Positions 47,701 to 60,600 of a stretch of 64,000 bases of DNA are shown one piece after another. The number at the start of each line of letters is the position of its first letter. Positions within the stretch are counted from its first letter, which is position 1. The notes under the pieces are model-generated. The model ran no database searches, had not been told where the DNA came from, and saw only the letters and a list, made by a program, of their open reading frames with translations. The position numbers were made by a program, and so were the translations under genes. Source of the stretch: Lytechinus variegatus. Its lineage: Eukaryota; Echinodermata; Echinoidea; Temnopleuroida; Toxopneustidae. The stretch spans positions 29,043,129-29,107,128 of the forward strand of contig NC_054746.1 in NCBI RefSeq assembly GCF_018143015.1, given 5' to 3'.

Positions 47701-48004
47701 TCCTTTTAAACTGGCTTCACCATAATGTGTGGTACAGTTTATTCTTTTGAAAAAAAACCTCCATTGAAACTTGCCTCACCTCCTTTTAAACTGGCTTCAC
47801 CACATTGTGTGGTACAGTCTATTCTTTTTAAAAAACTGAGCTCCATTGAAACCTGCCTCACCTCCATTTAAATTGGCTTCAACATAATTTAGAGTACAGT
47901 TATAAAAACCTCCATTGAAACTTGCCTCACCTCCTTTTAAACTGGCTTCAACATAATATGTGTGGTACAGTTTATGAAAACCTCCATTGAAACTTGCCTC
48001 ACCT
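44757..48004 (-). repeat. Right internal array of the foldback element
   Basis: Roughly 40 units (estimated from length) of the same repeat in minus orientation, more diverged than on the left. It carries ACTAGTATGTGG insertions, ATGTGTACAGTTT deletions and CTGCATTTAAAC variants. The last units next to the right terminal repeat mirror the first left units almost exactly. Confidence 0.9.
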
Positions 48005-48376
48005 CCTGGAGGGCGCTCTTTAATATGCCTGTAGGTTGTACGAAAAACGAAATCACGTTGCAGGGACTGGAAAAGGGAGTCTCTGATCTCGTCTTCGCTG
48101 TTTTCGTTTTTACAAACGGAATCACGGAGCGGAGAGCGTGTTCTGGTTTTGTTTTTGATACATAAAAACACAAATATAAAATGAGAAATCAGAGAGAGCC
48201 CAAAACATTTCTGATTTCAATATTCTGTTTTTGATCAACAAAAACGAAATCACAGCACGGGTTTTCACGCTGTGATTTCGTTTTTTGTTTTCAAAGACCG
48301 AACCACGTACTGATTTTCCGTTTTCGCTGTACGCTGAACGGGTATGAAAAACGAATTATCCATTAGTACCCTGATT
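48005..48376 (-). repeat. Right terminal inverted repeat of the foldback element
   Basis: Inverted copy of 39883-40313. It includes the hairpin ACGAAATCACAGC / GCTGTGATTTCGT at about 48244-48286 and the perfect terminal CCATTAGTACCCTGATT. Confidence 0.9.
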
Positions 48377-49754
48377 GGCCAGCTCCTTCGGCGGCGAGGA
48401 GAAGAGCGACCCGCTGTCTTCGCTGATGAGCCGGAGGCTCCTCTCTCTGTATTGTCAACAACCACTGAACACGGGATTTAACTGGTCTGGGAGCTGTCCG
48501 AGTGAAGGGAAACGCTTCAACAGATGACAGAGCCTAGAACAACACAATGTATTCTTTACAGCTGATATTTTTCTCAATTTTCACTAAGTTTTACCTGAAA
48601 TTGACCTTCAAAATCAATAACGTTGAGAATTGTGACAGCATGAACTCCACAGCCGGTTATCCGGAATCGATTTTGGACGTAAACCAATGCACTATCCGGC
48701 AGAATTAATTGTCAAAAACAAATTAAAAAAAATTGATTACCGCTGGGCCCAGCTGGGGATGCAAGAAAAAGGGTAAATTCCCATCCTCCATTAAAAAAAA
48801 TACATTAGTTAGTCAGTAATTTCATGTTGTTTGTATCGTAAATATACAACAAATTAATCAAATAGGGGCCGGTGTAGTAATTTTGAGTGAATAGGTGTGT
48901 TACTCTACACCATTGCAAACATAATTAAATGAATATCTAAGTACCTTTATTTTTGTTTTAATCAACCTTGTATGAAAAATGTAAGCACAAACTTGATTTC
49001 GGCTCCACACAAAACCTTTTTTTCTATGCTCAGTGGTCCAACCTTTTCGGGATCAGTATAGATCCAAAATATTCTGGGCAAATATTTCAATTTTTTACTG
49101 GTCCGAATCTAAGATTTATACTGGTCTCCCAAAAGAAAGAGAAATATAAAAAGAGACTTTAGTTTATTTTGCTGACTCAATTTCGGAGAGCCATTTTTCA
49201 AGATGCCAGAGCCATTTTTATAATTTACAAAAGAGAAAATATCATTTGTATCAGTTTGCCCCCCCCCCGGCCCCCCGCCCCGGTTCTTCCTCCCCTGAGC
49301 AAAATGAAATATAAAAGCACGCCCCCTTTTTCAAGGTAATAAATACAAACCCACTTGACCCCGTCTACCACAGAGTTGCAATAAATGTAAAATTTCAAAC
49401 TCAAGTTGAAATTGCACCCCGGAATTGCACGGATCTTTAAATTTTTGGTCAACGACGGGGTCCCCAGATGTAACATTATAATGTATTAAACCATAGCTGG
49501 CGCTATACAAGTATGTGAATGATATTCCATCAATCTCCAATTTATGACTGGATAAGCAAATTTCGAGAAATATGCAACTACGTGAACGGGCTATCAACCC
49601 TTCCGGTAATATTTGTCAGTACATTTTTGTTTTTTGCATGAATCGGCTATTTGAAAATCGTTGATGCTTTACAGCAAATGAAATCAATATAATGTTACTG
49701 ACAAGAGATGGCGCTATGCTACTTTTGTCAAGGCCTTTTGTACACGCGATCATG
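48377..49754. other. GC-rich flank of the foldback element, then no gene seen
   Basis: 48383-48460 is GC-rich like 39790-39876 on the other side, so the element appears to have landed in a locally GC-rich, possibly promoter-like site. Beyond about 48540 the sequence is AT-rich with a C/G-homopolymer patch at 49259-49285. No exon recognised. Confidence 0.4.
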
Positions 49755-49915
49755 GAGGTGCCCTGGCAGAGTAGTTTAAGGCGCCTGACGAGACATTATT
49801 TTGAAAGTCTGGGGTTCGATTCCCAGCCGCGGCACCTATGCCCATGAGCAATGCACCTTATAATCAGTGCTCTTTTATTCTGTATTCAAATAAATGGAAA
49901 TGCTATAAGTGTGAA
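49755..49915 (+). mobile_element. tRNA-derived SINE (second family)
   Basis: A head with GTGCCCTGGCAGAGTAG and TTTAAGGCGCC, then a B-box GGGGTTCGATTCCCAG and the terminal CGCGGCACC, tRNA-Leu/Ser-like in spacing. The body TATGCCCATGAGCAATGCAC and CTCTTTTATTCTGTATTCAA is shared with 38724-38832 and 38987-39068. Confidence 0.75.
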
Positions 49916-52290
49916 CTTTACAAGATAAAAAGGGAAAAATTAGAATAAAATTATTCTAAACAGTGGACACAATATATGGATCGATATTCCATTAGTTTAG
50001 TTTTTATGAGGTTAACATAATAACAAACAGAGTTTAGGATCTAAAATTTATGTGTTCGCATTCAATTTTGGAAACAAGCTATTCAAAGGCTGCCGGCTGC
50101 ATCACTAAAAGTTTTGGAGTCTATTGTTATAAAACTATTAGCTTTCGTCCTTTCGGAAATGAGAAAAGCAATATAATTCAACTACCTATGATTTTAGCAT
50201 AGGCCTAGGTACTAGCAATAATTGTACAGTCAGCATTTAAGCAAATTTTTTTTAACTAAAACATTGTTTTATATATTCTTATATATATTTTAAACATCAA
50301 ATTAAATATTTTTTTCGACAATTTGACTTTTGTATGAATTGATGTTTATGAAAAATCATTGAAATGGCAGAAAAATAAATGTTTTTTTTTAATTGAATTA
50401 TGTTTGCTTTATTCAAGAAATAGCACTGTGCATGGAAAACTGAAACTTTTTCGAAATGCACTCATTGTAGTAAAATCGAATGAACGGAACAATAGAAAGC
50501 CAAGGATATGCCATTTTCCAATTTTGCACCAACCATGTATTATTTTACTTACTTTTGATAAATTGTGTAACATAAAGTGTTCCCATAGTGAATCTCAGTC
50601 CTGTCGTAAGGTGTATGGTCGGCTTTAAACTGATCGCGTAGTAATAAATGTACAAGAGTATATCAGCATGGAAATCTTTAAATCAATATGTAGTCCTAGA
50701 ATTGAAAACAACTATAGTATCAGCCGACTTGTAATGATAATAATAAAAAAAACAGCAGTTATCATTTCCTCAAAAAGGTGCAAAAATTACTTTCAATAAC
50801 TCTTTACGCAATTAAAAATGATTAATTTTAATTATCGCAATCAAAGAAATAATGCGATTGTCATAAAATGTGTTTGATGTGATTCAGTAGACAGTCAGAA
50901 GACAATAGCCTTTTTACTAATTTTGAAAAATCTCCATTTACGAAAAAGCGGTCTAGCGCCACCTCTAGTTACAAACTTTATAGTGTTTCATATATGAAAA
51001 TTAAAATCGTTATTTTCGATGATAATGTCGATTTGTAAGTAATTAAAGTAAACCAAATGCTGAATATAATCAATATAAGTATTTCTTATCATTTTCATAC
51101 TTTCAAAATTGTTCTGTTCAACCTTAAAAAATAGAGAACGTTTACTTGACGAAAAAGTACTATAGCGCCATCTACAGATCAAAATGTTATAGTTATGTAG
51201 TGTCAAGTACGAGAAGTGACGCGTGATTTATCTTTAGAATTATGTCTCAAAATGATTTCATTCAAAATAGGACATGTACATATTTTCATCTTTATCACTT
51301 ACTTCTTTACTATTGTCATTTGCTTAGTAAAACTTTTAGATTTGCTCTGTACTTTGTTTGCTCAAGAATGACAAAATATGGCAGAAGGAAACAGACGAAC
51401 ATAAATAAACTACATTATGAAATAATTTTCATGTTTAAAAAAATGGTTGCTGTATAATTTCATTTATGCTAAATTTAAAACCATAAACTCTGTATAGCTT
51501 ATTTATGTACAGCATCTATTTCCACTTTAAAAAATAAAAAAAATTATATTTTACGATAACCGATCACAATCACATGCACACCATCACAATCACTGAACAT
51601 TCCTCTCTTTAATTTTTATTAACCTCAAATTCATCCTAAAAATGTTGGAAACTTATGTGATCAGTAATGTTATTACTTTTTAAAAGAATTTAAATGAGTT
51701 ACAGCAAGGGATGGGGACTTGAGACTAAATGGCAATTTCATAACTACTCTACTGCAAGGCAATTTTCGCTTTGAATGTGTGTCTCTTTGTCTTGTAACTT
51801 TTGTTTTAAATGTTGTCTTCCTTTTTGGTCAATTTTTAGTTTTCTTGGGAATCCTTGTTGTTTCCTTCTTCTATTTTGGTGTAGCACCATCTTTAGTTAC
51901 AAACATATAGTGCTTAGAAAATAGAGACACTAAATTTCATTCTGGATCGAGAGTTATATAATTCAGATGATTGAGGGGTACATTAGATTGTAATAGTTAT
52001 CTATACATGTATATAAAACCATATGTGGAATTCGGATATCGATGGTATGATTATCTTCACTGGATATTTTTTATATTTTCGTGTTTTTTTTCTAAATCAA
52101 GTAGTAGTATAGCGCCATCTAAAGTTAAAAAGAGAATATTCATAAGATATTTACTGTTTACAGTTTGGGTCGCTGTCTTATTCATTTATCACCTACCTTC
52201 CATCTTCTGTTGTTTTACTGTTATTTTTTATACGTTCAAAAGTGTTAAAATAGAAACACAATCAATGCCCAAAACACACGTTGTTCACTA

Positions 52291-52294
<4 letters not shown>
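49916..52294. other. No gene seen; scattered AGCGCCATCTA-type motifs
   Basis: Very AT-rich DNA without recognisable exons. Motifs TAGCGCCACCTCTAG (50954), TAGCGCCATCTACAG (51163), TAGCACCATCTTTAG (51882) and TAGCGCCATCTAAAG (52111) recur in similar AT-rich surroundings, all on the plus strand. Confidence 0.5.

Positions 52295-52366
<72 letters not shown>
52295..52366. repeat. (AT)n microsatellite, about 72 bp
   Basis: Uninterrupted alternating A and T; a perfect dinucleotide repeat able to extrude as a cruciform. Confidence 0.97.
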
Positions 52367-52369
<3 letters not shown>

Positions 52370-54297
52370 AATTTATTGTTTGAAATATTTGAAGGAGATT
52401 TGAATTGATTTCATTAAATGATGATGAACATTATATTGTCACAAGAGTTTTTAACCCGTCGGTAAAAAAAAAATTAGAATGAGCTCCGGATGAAAAAAAG
52501 AATGCAAAAGATTACTTTCTCAATGAAGATTTTGATTGTCTTATTTCTGAAGTTTTGTCTCTCTATTGTAAAATACTAGAAAACACAATAAGAAAATATT
52601 TAAAATGGAGTGCTCACGTATAATATGGGCCGGGTACACGAGAAAGAAAGAAGTACTGAATGTTTGCCTTGCCGATGGTCATAGGATTTATCCCTTTTGT
52701 AAAGGCTGTGCTTAATATCATGAAGATGGGATGTCTTTTCCTTTAAACACCGGGTATAAACCTTAAGGTGACTCCTCCTTGATGAAGTCTAATGTTTCAG
52801 GTTAATATTACATCCTTGATCTTTTCACAGCATCTAAGGATCTTGTTATGATTGCGTGAATAGGCCGTGGAGTAAAGAGAAAATCCAGGCAGTGCGGGGG
52901 TCATTCATTTATTATGCTCTTCGTTGAATATCAGAAGATGTAAGAAATAATACACATTGATTGTTCTATAATATCAACACGTAAACATAATGGAAATCAA
53001 ACAAATTAGAAAGTAAAAAGTCTGCAATCTTTATTTTACAAAGAACTTTTGAACTTAACAAAAATATTGATATAGACAGAATATCTTTATAGACAAAATA
53101 CAAACTGATAATTTTGACTGTATTGGATGCTTTCCTTAAGATAACATATTTTAATCATTGAAAAACAAATAACTTCGGAAGTATGACAGACTCATTCCCA
53201 AGGGTACATCATGTACATTGATAATGATAAACATAATTATTTTCAATTCAAAGAAACACACACCTTTGATTTTCGGAGCCAGGGATGGATAATTTCATTG
53301 ACCTTAACGAATAATACACACACAAAAATCTATATTTATCAGTAAAACGGTTGTCATGAATTCTTGTTTTGGATATTCAATCTCAGGGCTTTTCTTAAGC
53401 TCTTATAGCTCCAATTAACATGATCAGTGACACCCCAATCATTCTTCTAAAATAAATATGTCTACCATCTGATAGCCGCCTGCCTTTTGACACGTACCCC
53501 CTGCACTTGGAAATGTCATATCTGCTTGCCCGGGCTATCGTATCGCACATTTACCGAATACCTAGCTCCAAAGACGTTCAAACAGATACATCGTCAGATA
53601 TCGGATATTGGGGAGGGGAGGGGGGGGGGGGGGGGCTTCACCACTCACCAGCCCATGACTAGGCCTAGGTTACACCACAGTTCTTTGACTCATTCTCGCT
53701 CCGCATGAAAATCATATTACACAGAGATTATTAAAGCGCATGTATTGATGAAATGCTCTTGTACTAGAACTTAGTTTGACTTGTGCCCATAACCTCGACG
53801 ATTTGACTGACTTATCGGGTAAGTTAAACTCAAATTAAAATTGTCACTTTTTATTAAGCCGATGTGATACATATATATAAAAAAAATATCAAGGCTCCTA
53901 TTGCTATGAAGTCATTTTTTTAAAAATTGCTTTGAATTAGTAATTCGTTTTCATGATGTATTTAAATGTTGTATATAGCCATATTGTATATTCTATCTAT
54001 TGTTGATGAGAGATAGCAATAGATAATCATATTGATGGGGTTGACGCAAAGGTGATTTTGCATTATTGCTCCGAATCTCCCGTTCACACATTCTTCTTCT
54101 TGTTCCTTTTTATCCCCGTTTTAAGGGGAAGGGGGCAACATCTCAAGCCCCTTTCCCTCCGCTAACTAAAATTGCTGTGTTATGAATTTTGAAGATAAAA
54201 AAAATCGACAAACGGCTAATCATTTCAGTATTCGCTTTATTTGATTTTCTACTGGTCTTGATCGCAGTGTTCAAAAGAAGATAAAGAGCAGTTTAGT
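52367..54297. other. No gene seen; upstream region of the SLC29 gene
   Basis: AT-rich, with a G-homopolymer at about 53614-53634. The last part should contain the promoter and 5' leader of the transporter gene. No clear TATA box was identified. Confidence 0.4.
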
Positions 54298-54616
54298 ATG
54301 GACGGACAAAATCCCCGCGATTCTGTGATGTTAGCACCAATGGAAAATGAAGATCAACCGAGATCGTACAAAGAGACACCAAGGGACGAGCCAGAAAACA
54401 GGAGAGCACCAAAAGACAGGTTATACTGTTTTTATTAGAAGTAGTATTAGTATCAAAGCAAGAAAATATTTTAACTCATTATAGGGAAGTAGTCTGTACC
54501 GAAAAACTCGGGTATAATGAATTTAGAAAATTCAACTTTATACGATGAACATAAAAAACACTACTACAACTACTACTACAATTACTACTACTACTACTAC
54601 TACCACCACCACCACC

Positions 54617-54652
<36 letters not shown>

Positions 54653-57600
54653 TGCTACTATACTACTGCTGTTGCTACTACTACTACATTTACAACTATA
54701 TACTACTACTTCTGCTACTAACACTGCTATTACTATGGGAATAATAAGTGTATGGATAAATGGAGTATTATATTTTCACGAAAATAAAACAGTACATGCT
54801 ATATTATGTCTTGAATTACATCATCTTGACAGCGATAAGTGGTAAATATCACATTAAATGTGAATTAAATCCTAACAACGATACACGGTTATTTCTATGT
54901 TTCTTAGATTTGGGCTAGTGGCAATTATCTTCATTTTCCAAGGTATTGGAACCCTGTACCCATGGAATAGTTTCATTACAGCTGAACGGGTAATTATAAA
55001 AATATACATCTTAACATGGAGAAGGTTTCGGAAGGTTTACGGTTCACAAGTGAAATAGGAAGAAGGGAACGGAAATACTATGGAAAGACGAGACAGGACG
55101 AACAGGTATTCTTTTCTTGAAAGTGAGTCCTGAAAAAGAAACCAGATGAGATGAGCTGAATATGGCTTGAGTAGCGATCGATGGTTTGAGTAGTGTGAAG
55201 AGAGGTTACTTGACGTACGTTTTCGGCAGGTTGACTGTCTGTCTTCAGGAGCTATTACTCAAATCATCGTTACTCAAGCCATATTCAGCTCATCTCATCT
55301 GGTTTACAGTCCTAGATCCTTTTCAGGACTTCACTCACTTTCAAGAAAAGAACCCCTCTAATTTCCTCTTTTCATTCTTTCTCTTGTTTCCATTTCAATA
55401 TTTCTGCCTATATTTCCTTTCCCTTCTTCATAAAATTATATATCATGTACATGGTGAACCGTAAACCTTTTCCATGTTATAAACTCCACCATGCAAACCT
55501 ACAAAGATCATCTAATATACATCTTACTTATATCAATATATTCGTGTTTTTAAATGTATTTATTTGTATTTTATTTATTTATTCATTCATTCATTTACAG
55601 GTTTATTTAGTCCATGTGTTTAAAGGATATTGAGATTTATTTGTTAAATTCATGAAAATAATTCAGTACTTTTCATATTTATATTTAAAACACTTGGGTA
55701 CTTAGTTTTAAATCATTTCATTTGTTAATTCATTAAGCATGTTCATACTTTCATAATCTATTTTGGCCATTGCTGTTCATCATAAATACTACCCCGAACC
55801 TGACCTCGTTCCGTGCATGACCATGTGTTTTAAACGATTATAATCTTTTGGATATAATTATGAAACATGATGTTTTCAAAGACGTTCATGGCCCTGGAAA
55901 GCGGGGGTACTGAGATCAAGATTTCCTATATGGGTGCTGCGTGTATAATTCTCCATGGGCATCACCCCTGGAATTCTGGTAGGTGTGGAAAAATGTAACC
56001 AAAATGACTTACGTTTTTGGAGTAAACCCTTTTTTTCTGATTGCCAACTTTCTCTGGGCAAATATGACCTTCATTTTGTGGTGAACCCCCTTTTTTTGGG
56101 GGGGGGGGCTTTTCAAATTTACATCAGCGCCCACAGTTAAAAAAAATCGTTCCCACCCTGTGACGCTTCACTCTAATTACCCAATATTGGGTAAAATGGG
56201 AACATGCATGTTGGTTGGGTAAAAAGAGTTTGTAAATTGTTGCGTTGAAATACCCCAATATGGGGGAAAATACAAAGCAAAGATGCATGATCCCTTTCTA
56301 CCAAATATTGGGTAAAATTTACTCAGTAATTTTATGATGTTTGAATGTAATTATGTGAATTGAGGGTAGTATCAATTGTAACTGGCTAACCGTGACATGA
56401 GATGAGCAAACATAAATCATTCATTGTTCCTTCTTTTATTGTACCCGCTGTAAGCAAATTGAGATATAAAGTTCAGTGGAGTTGGAATGTGTAAGCAATT
56501 TCTTTCAGAAAACATAAATCATTCATTTTTCCTTCTTTTATTGTACCCGCTGTAAGCAAATTACAGATATAAAGTTCAGTGGAGTTGGAATGTGTGAGCA
56601 ATTTCTTTCAAAAAATATAATTTTTGTATAAATTATATAAAGATAAAGTTCAGTGGAGTTGGAATGTGTGAGCAATTTCTCTCTGAAAAAATATAATTTT
56701 TGTATGAATTATTGTTCAAACAATTTGTTTTTATCAATAAAACAATCCACTGTTGTTTCAACGCCATAAAGTTCCATAATTTCTATTAAATTTAAAAAGT
56801 AAATACAGTTTTTTCATTGGATATATTTAGCGTCTCCATAATGGCAATGTACAGGTATATGTTATAAAAAACAGACATAAATGAACGGTAAATGTAGTCT
56901 GATCATACGGGGAGATATAGATAAATAGATAGATAGATAGATAGGTAGGTAGGTAGATAGATAGATAGATAGATAGATAGAAAGAAAATAAATAGATCAT
57001 AAATAAACCGATTATATTGATGAATAAAGAATATGCCTATTACAAAGAAAGAGTGAGATTACATCCGATATAATGACCGACATACATCAATCATGATGCA
57101 AGTTTGAAAGATAAAGTAAGTTTGAATATATATTTTAAACAAAGTTTTGTTAAAAACATCATCCATCCTTTCATAATTACATTATATCGAATCGATTTTT
57201 AATTGATTTGATTTAATTTATTTTTCTGTTCTGTGTTTGATGATAAATATCAAATGTCATGATTTATCATTTGAGAGAAAAAATAATTGGAATGGTGATG
57301 CCCAGATGTTAGGGGTTTATCAATTAGACAAAAAATTGACCTCCCAATATAAAAAAAAATAGGCCTACGTCTAATATAGAGGAGGTGGTTTTCAGTCGTG
57401 ATTGTGTCGGGTGTTTTAAAAACGGGATTCTCCCTTCAATACGCAATAACGTTCCTTCTTTTCATTTTCTTAGTATTTTACAGATCATAAATTTGCTAAT
57501 GTTAGTGACAGCGTAGATTTCAAGGACAACTTCACCCTATATGTCGCCTATGGAAACTTCACTCCATATATTTTCTTCCTTTTTCTTTCACTCTTCTTCC

Positions 57601-60600
57601 CAACAAGGTAAATTGAAATTTTATAAAATGATGTACAGAGTCATTTAGATGAATAAATCAAGAACATTGTTAGATGATACAAATTGTATCGTATCGTTTT
57701 AATGAATAAGTATGGATTTAGATTTGATTAAAATCAGACACTAATAATCAAGAAATTATTTTGCAGCTCTTGGAAAGCCCCTGAAAAGAATAAACAAAAT
57801 TGAATATACCTTATTTCATATTGGTTGATTATTGTTGTATCGGATGCTCCGGGCATGCATTATCTAAAATAATTTCCGTTAGCATGTTTATTTGTGTAAA
57901 AGGGAGATTTTTTCATTGTATTATACGAGTTTGGCATATTTTGTTCTTCTTAATTGTAGAACATCTAAGATATGGTGTTTTGCTGGATTGATGATGATGT
58001 TCTTCCTCTTTATCATCACGACATTTCTGGCAATATTAGACACATCACAATGTAAGTTGGTTGAGTAATACCTTCTATCCACACGGAATATATACCGTCC
58101 ACGAACCACTTTTGTATGTACAGCAACTACACATTGTGTATAAACCAACAATAGACAGGAAATCTTAAGAAAAAAAAACCAAAAGCGAACAAGAATAAAA
58201 GGAAATGGAAAGGGGTGAATTTTTTTTTATCTATCATGCATAAATATTGTATCAAAATATATCACAAAACTTTGATTTTGTTTGAAAAAAAAGTTCAATT
58301 CAAAGTTTTGCTCTCGTTTGCACGCTCACTAGCAGATTCTTATTAGAAATGTTGTTCCATATTATGAGCCCTGTCTGGCTCCTCTATTTCTTTGCCTCAT
58401 AAGCCACTGACTTTTCGTTTTTTTCTAATTGAACTCGTTCCCTCGACTTATAGAGAAACTATTCGAGTGAACAAGTTATAAGTCAAGGGAATGAATTATA
58501 GTAGTGGGAACGTCATAAATCGAATGAAGGAGTTCATAATTTGTGGGAAAAACAAGCCATGTCACTCTGTAGCCCCAAATGCATACGACGCATCAAAATC
58601 ATATCAATGCTGCTGCCCAATTGGCTGGAAGTTGGCCTAGTCTTCGATCGAGTCGTAAAGATTCAACATCTGCATGTAAAGAGATCTATATAGTCTGCGA
58701 ATCGTCCACCATTAAGCTGGTGTTAGATATGTGACAGGTATTAAAAGGGGCAAAAATGCAATATGTAACCATTTTTTTCTATTTTGGTATAAGATTTTTC
58801 TGTTAGTTTTACATTGTCAAATGTCGCCGGAAGCTTCATGACAAATATAGTTATAATATTTATAAAAACAACTTTCAATAACAACAACCATACTAAATGA
58901 TATTTTTATACTTGGTAATCACGATCATAACAATTTTTATATCAAATAATTTGTTTACATGTCTAGTGACGTGATTTATAGAGCGTGTCTGTTTGTTCTA
59001 ATTTCGTAATGTCATGTCTATTGTAAATGATGAAGTGATGTAGGTGCATAGTGTCAAATTTCACGCTATCAGCTATCAGTAAGTTCAAATCGAGAATTAA
59101 TGAGGATTTCAAAAGAGGATGTCATCCTGATCAAATTTGTTCGTCATAGTGTTTGAACAACATGCCATTGACAGATGGAGGAACAGAAAAGGGTTGGTTA
59201 TTTTGCCCTAAAAACTGTTTTCAAATAAAACCCCGATTATGACACATTTTTATATTATGAAGAGAATGGGTACATATGGGTGAATTGATATAAAACACAT
59301 TGTATTCATATAAAATTTTAAACACGAATATGTGTTTGCCTCAGAAAATATTCATCATTAAAAAAAATTAACAAGAACATAAGAGGGTGTGTATAAGGCC
59401 AAATTGATATTGGTATAACCTGCTTATTTCACATTTTGTTTACGACAGATGCGAATTATTGTAATTAACACACACACACACACATGAAAAAAATAGATAA
59501 GACACAAACTATTTTTACACCATGTGTGATGGTGTTTTGGCGAATTACCTAGAGTTGATAAGAAAAAGTGCATTATTTTAGCTTATTAATTGCCATGTTG
59601 ACATCAATTTCTAACTTAAGTTTGGATATGTTCCCAATGACAGTCTGTTTTCAATGAAAAATCAGTGAAATTATGCTTTGACAAATTATTTCGTGAATGT
59701 AAATTCTTATATTTTAACTATTTTTTTTTTACATTGTAGGGCCGGAAATGTTCTTTTGGATAACGATGGTTACTATTGTGCTATTCAGTGGTAAGAACAA
59801 TCTATCCTTACTTTTTTACCTCATGCAGACATGACAGGTATTTTTTATGATTAATTTTTAAACTGATTTACCTATTCACAGTTTAGGATGTTGATAAAGA
59901 CAATAAGTTTAGGCTTAAGTCAAGAAAGAAAATTTTACAATACAAACTTTACAATATAAAACGAGGAAGGAAGTAGGGACATGAAAGGGAAGGAAAAGGA
60001 AAGGAAAAGGAATGTATCGAGAGAGGGAGAAACTGTTTGACGACAAACTGCTTGAAGACATATTGATGACAATAGAAGGACCAGAGCGGCCATAGTATGT
60101 TTAAGAAATACTTTTTTTTATTTTAACAGCAAAGAGTATCAATATCTGAAATGTTTTACCATGCAAAGGAAGCAGTTTCTGCCACTTTGTAAATTGATTA
60201 AATATGAAATTGAGAGGCACTTAAAATTCCATCCATTAAAATGTTCACCATACCAGAGACAGCCGAATGTGACGAGGGACAAATAGGCTTCGTTCTTTAG
60301 GTCTTTACATCCAAGTATATACAAACACAATCAGCTATTCAACAGTTTGCACACGTTTATAAAAAAAAAATGGGGGGGGGGGGGTATAAGACTATAAGCC
60401 CTCCCTCACGTCACCCTTCTAAGTTCCTCTGCCCCTATGATTTTCATCTCTAGATTGAACGATAGGAGGTAAATTTTTTTTCTCCTCTCTCTCTCCCTCT
60501 CTATTTTCGATCTGCCCCTTTCCCTCTATTTACCATTACCTTACACACACCCACACACACCAACACCCCCTCTCTCTCTCTCGTTACAAGTATAGCTTCT

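Larger units (their letters stand above)
39883..48376. mobile_element. 8.5-kb foldback transposon-like element
   Basis: Ends AATCAGGGTACTAATGG and CCATTAGTACCCTGATT are perfect inverted complements. They are flanked by an identical 6-bp direct repeat GGCCAG (39877-39882 and 48377-48382). Each end has about 0.4 kb of near-identical unique inverted repeat, then a long array of a roughly 75-80-bp unit: plus-oriented on the left (40314-44555), minus-oriented on the right (44757-48004), with about 200 bases between. No transposase or other convincing protein is encoded, so it is non-autonomous. The plan resembles Drosophila FB and sea-urchin TU foldback elements. The 6-bp duplication is also the length known for Polinton/Maverick insertions, but the tips lack the usual Polinton start. 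Near-identical arms imply recent insertion or arm homogenisation. Confidence 0.9.

Noticed and set aside
40314..48004. Regular repeat array considered as CRISPR
   Set aside because: Units are contiguous without unique spacers of fixed length, occur in two opposite orientations inside a transposon-like element, and the host is an animal with introns.
39883..48376. Foldback element as a Polinton/Maverick
   Set aside because: The 6-bp duplication fits, but there is no polymerase, integrase, ATPase, protease or capsid gene and the tips do not start in the usual way. Kept only as a possible source of the mobilising enzyme.
49757..49836. Functional tRNA-Leu/Ser-like gene
   Set aside because: The head is followed by a repeat body also found without the head at 38724 and 38987, so it is a SINE.
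51719..52291. Two hydrophobic plus-strand frames (63 and 106 codons) resembling membrane proteins
   Set aside because: T-rich DNA readily gives Phe/Leu/Val-rich frames; no ATG context, motif or splice support.
54479..54744. Poly-Ser/Gly and poly-Tyr/His frames
   Set aside because: They come entirely from the (CTA)n/(CCA)n microsatellite.
60591..60595. Upstream acceptor (ACAAG at 60590) for SLC29 exon 6
   Set aside because: It would put TAG in frame immediately; using GTATAG at 60595 gives the ENT-like SASAAMYQSG.
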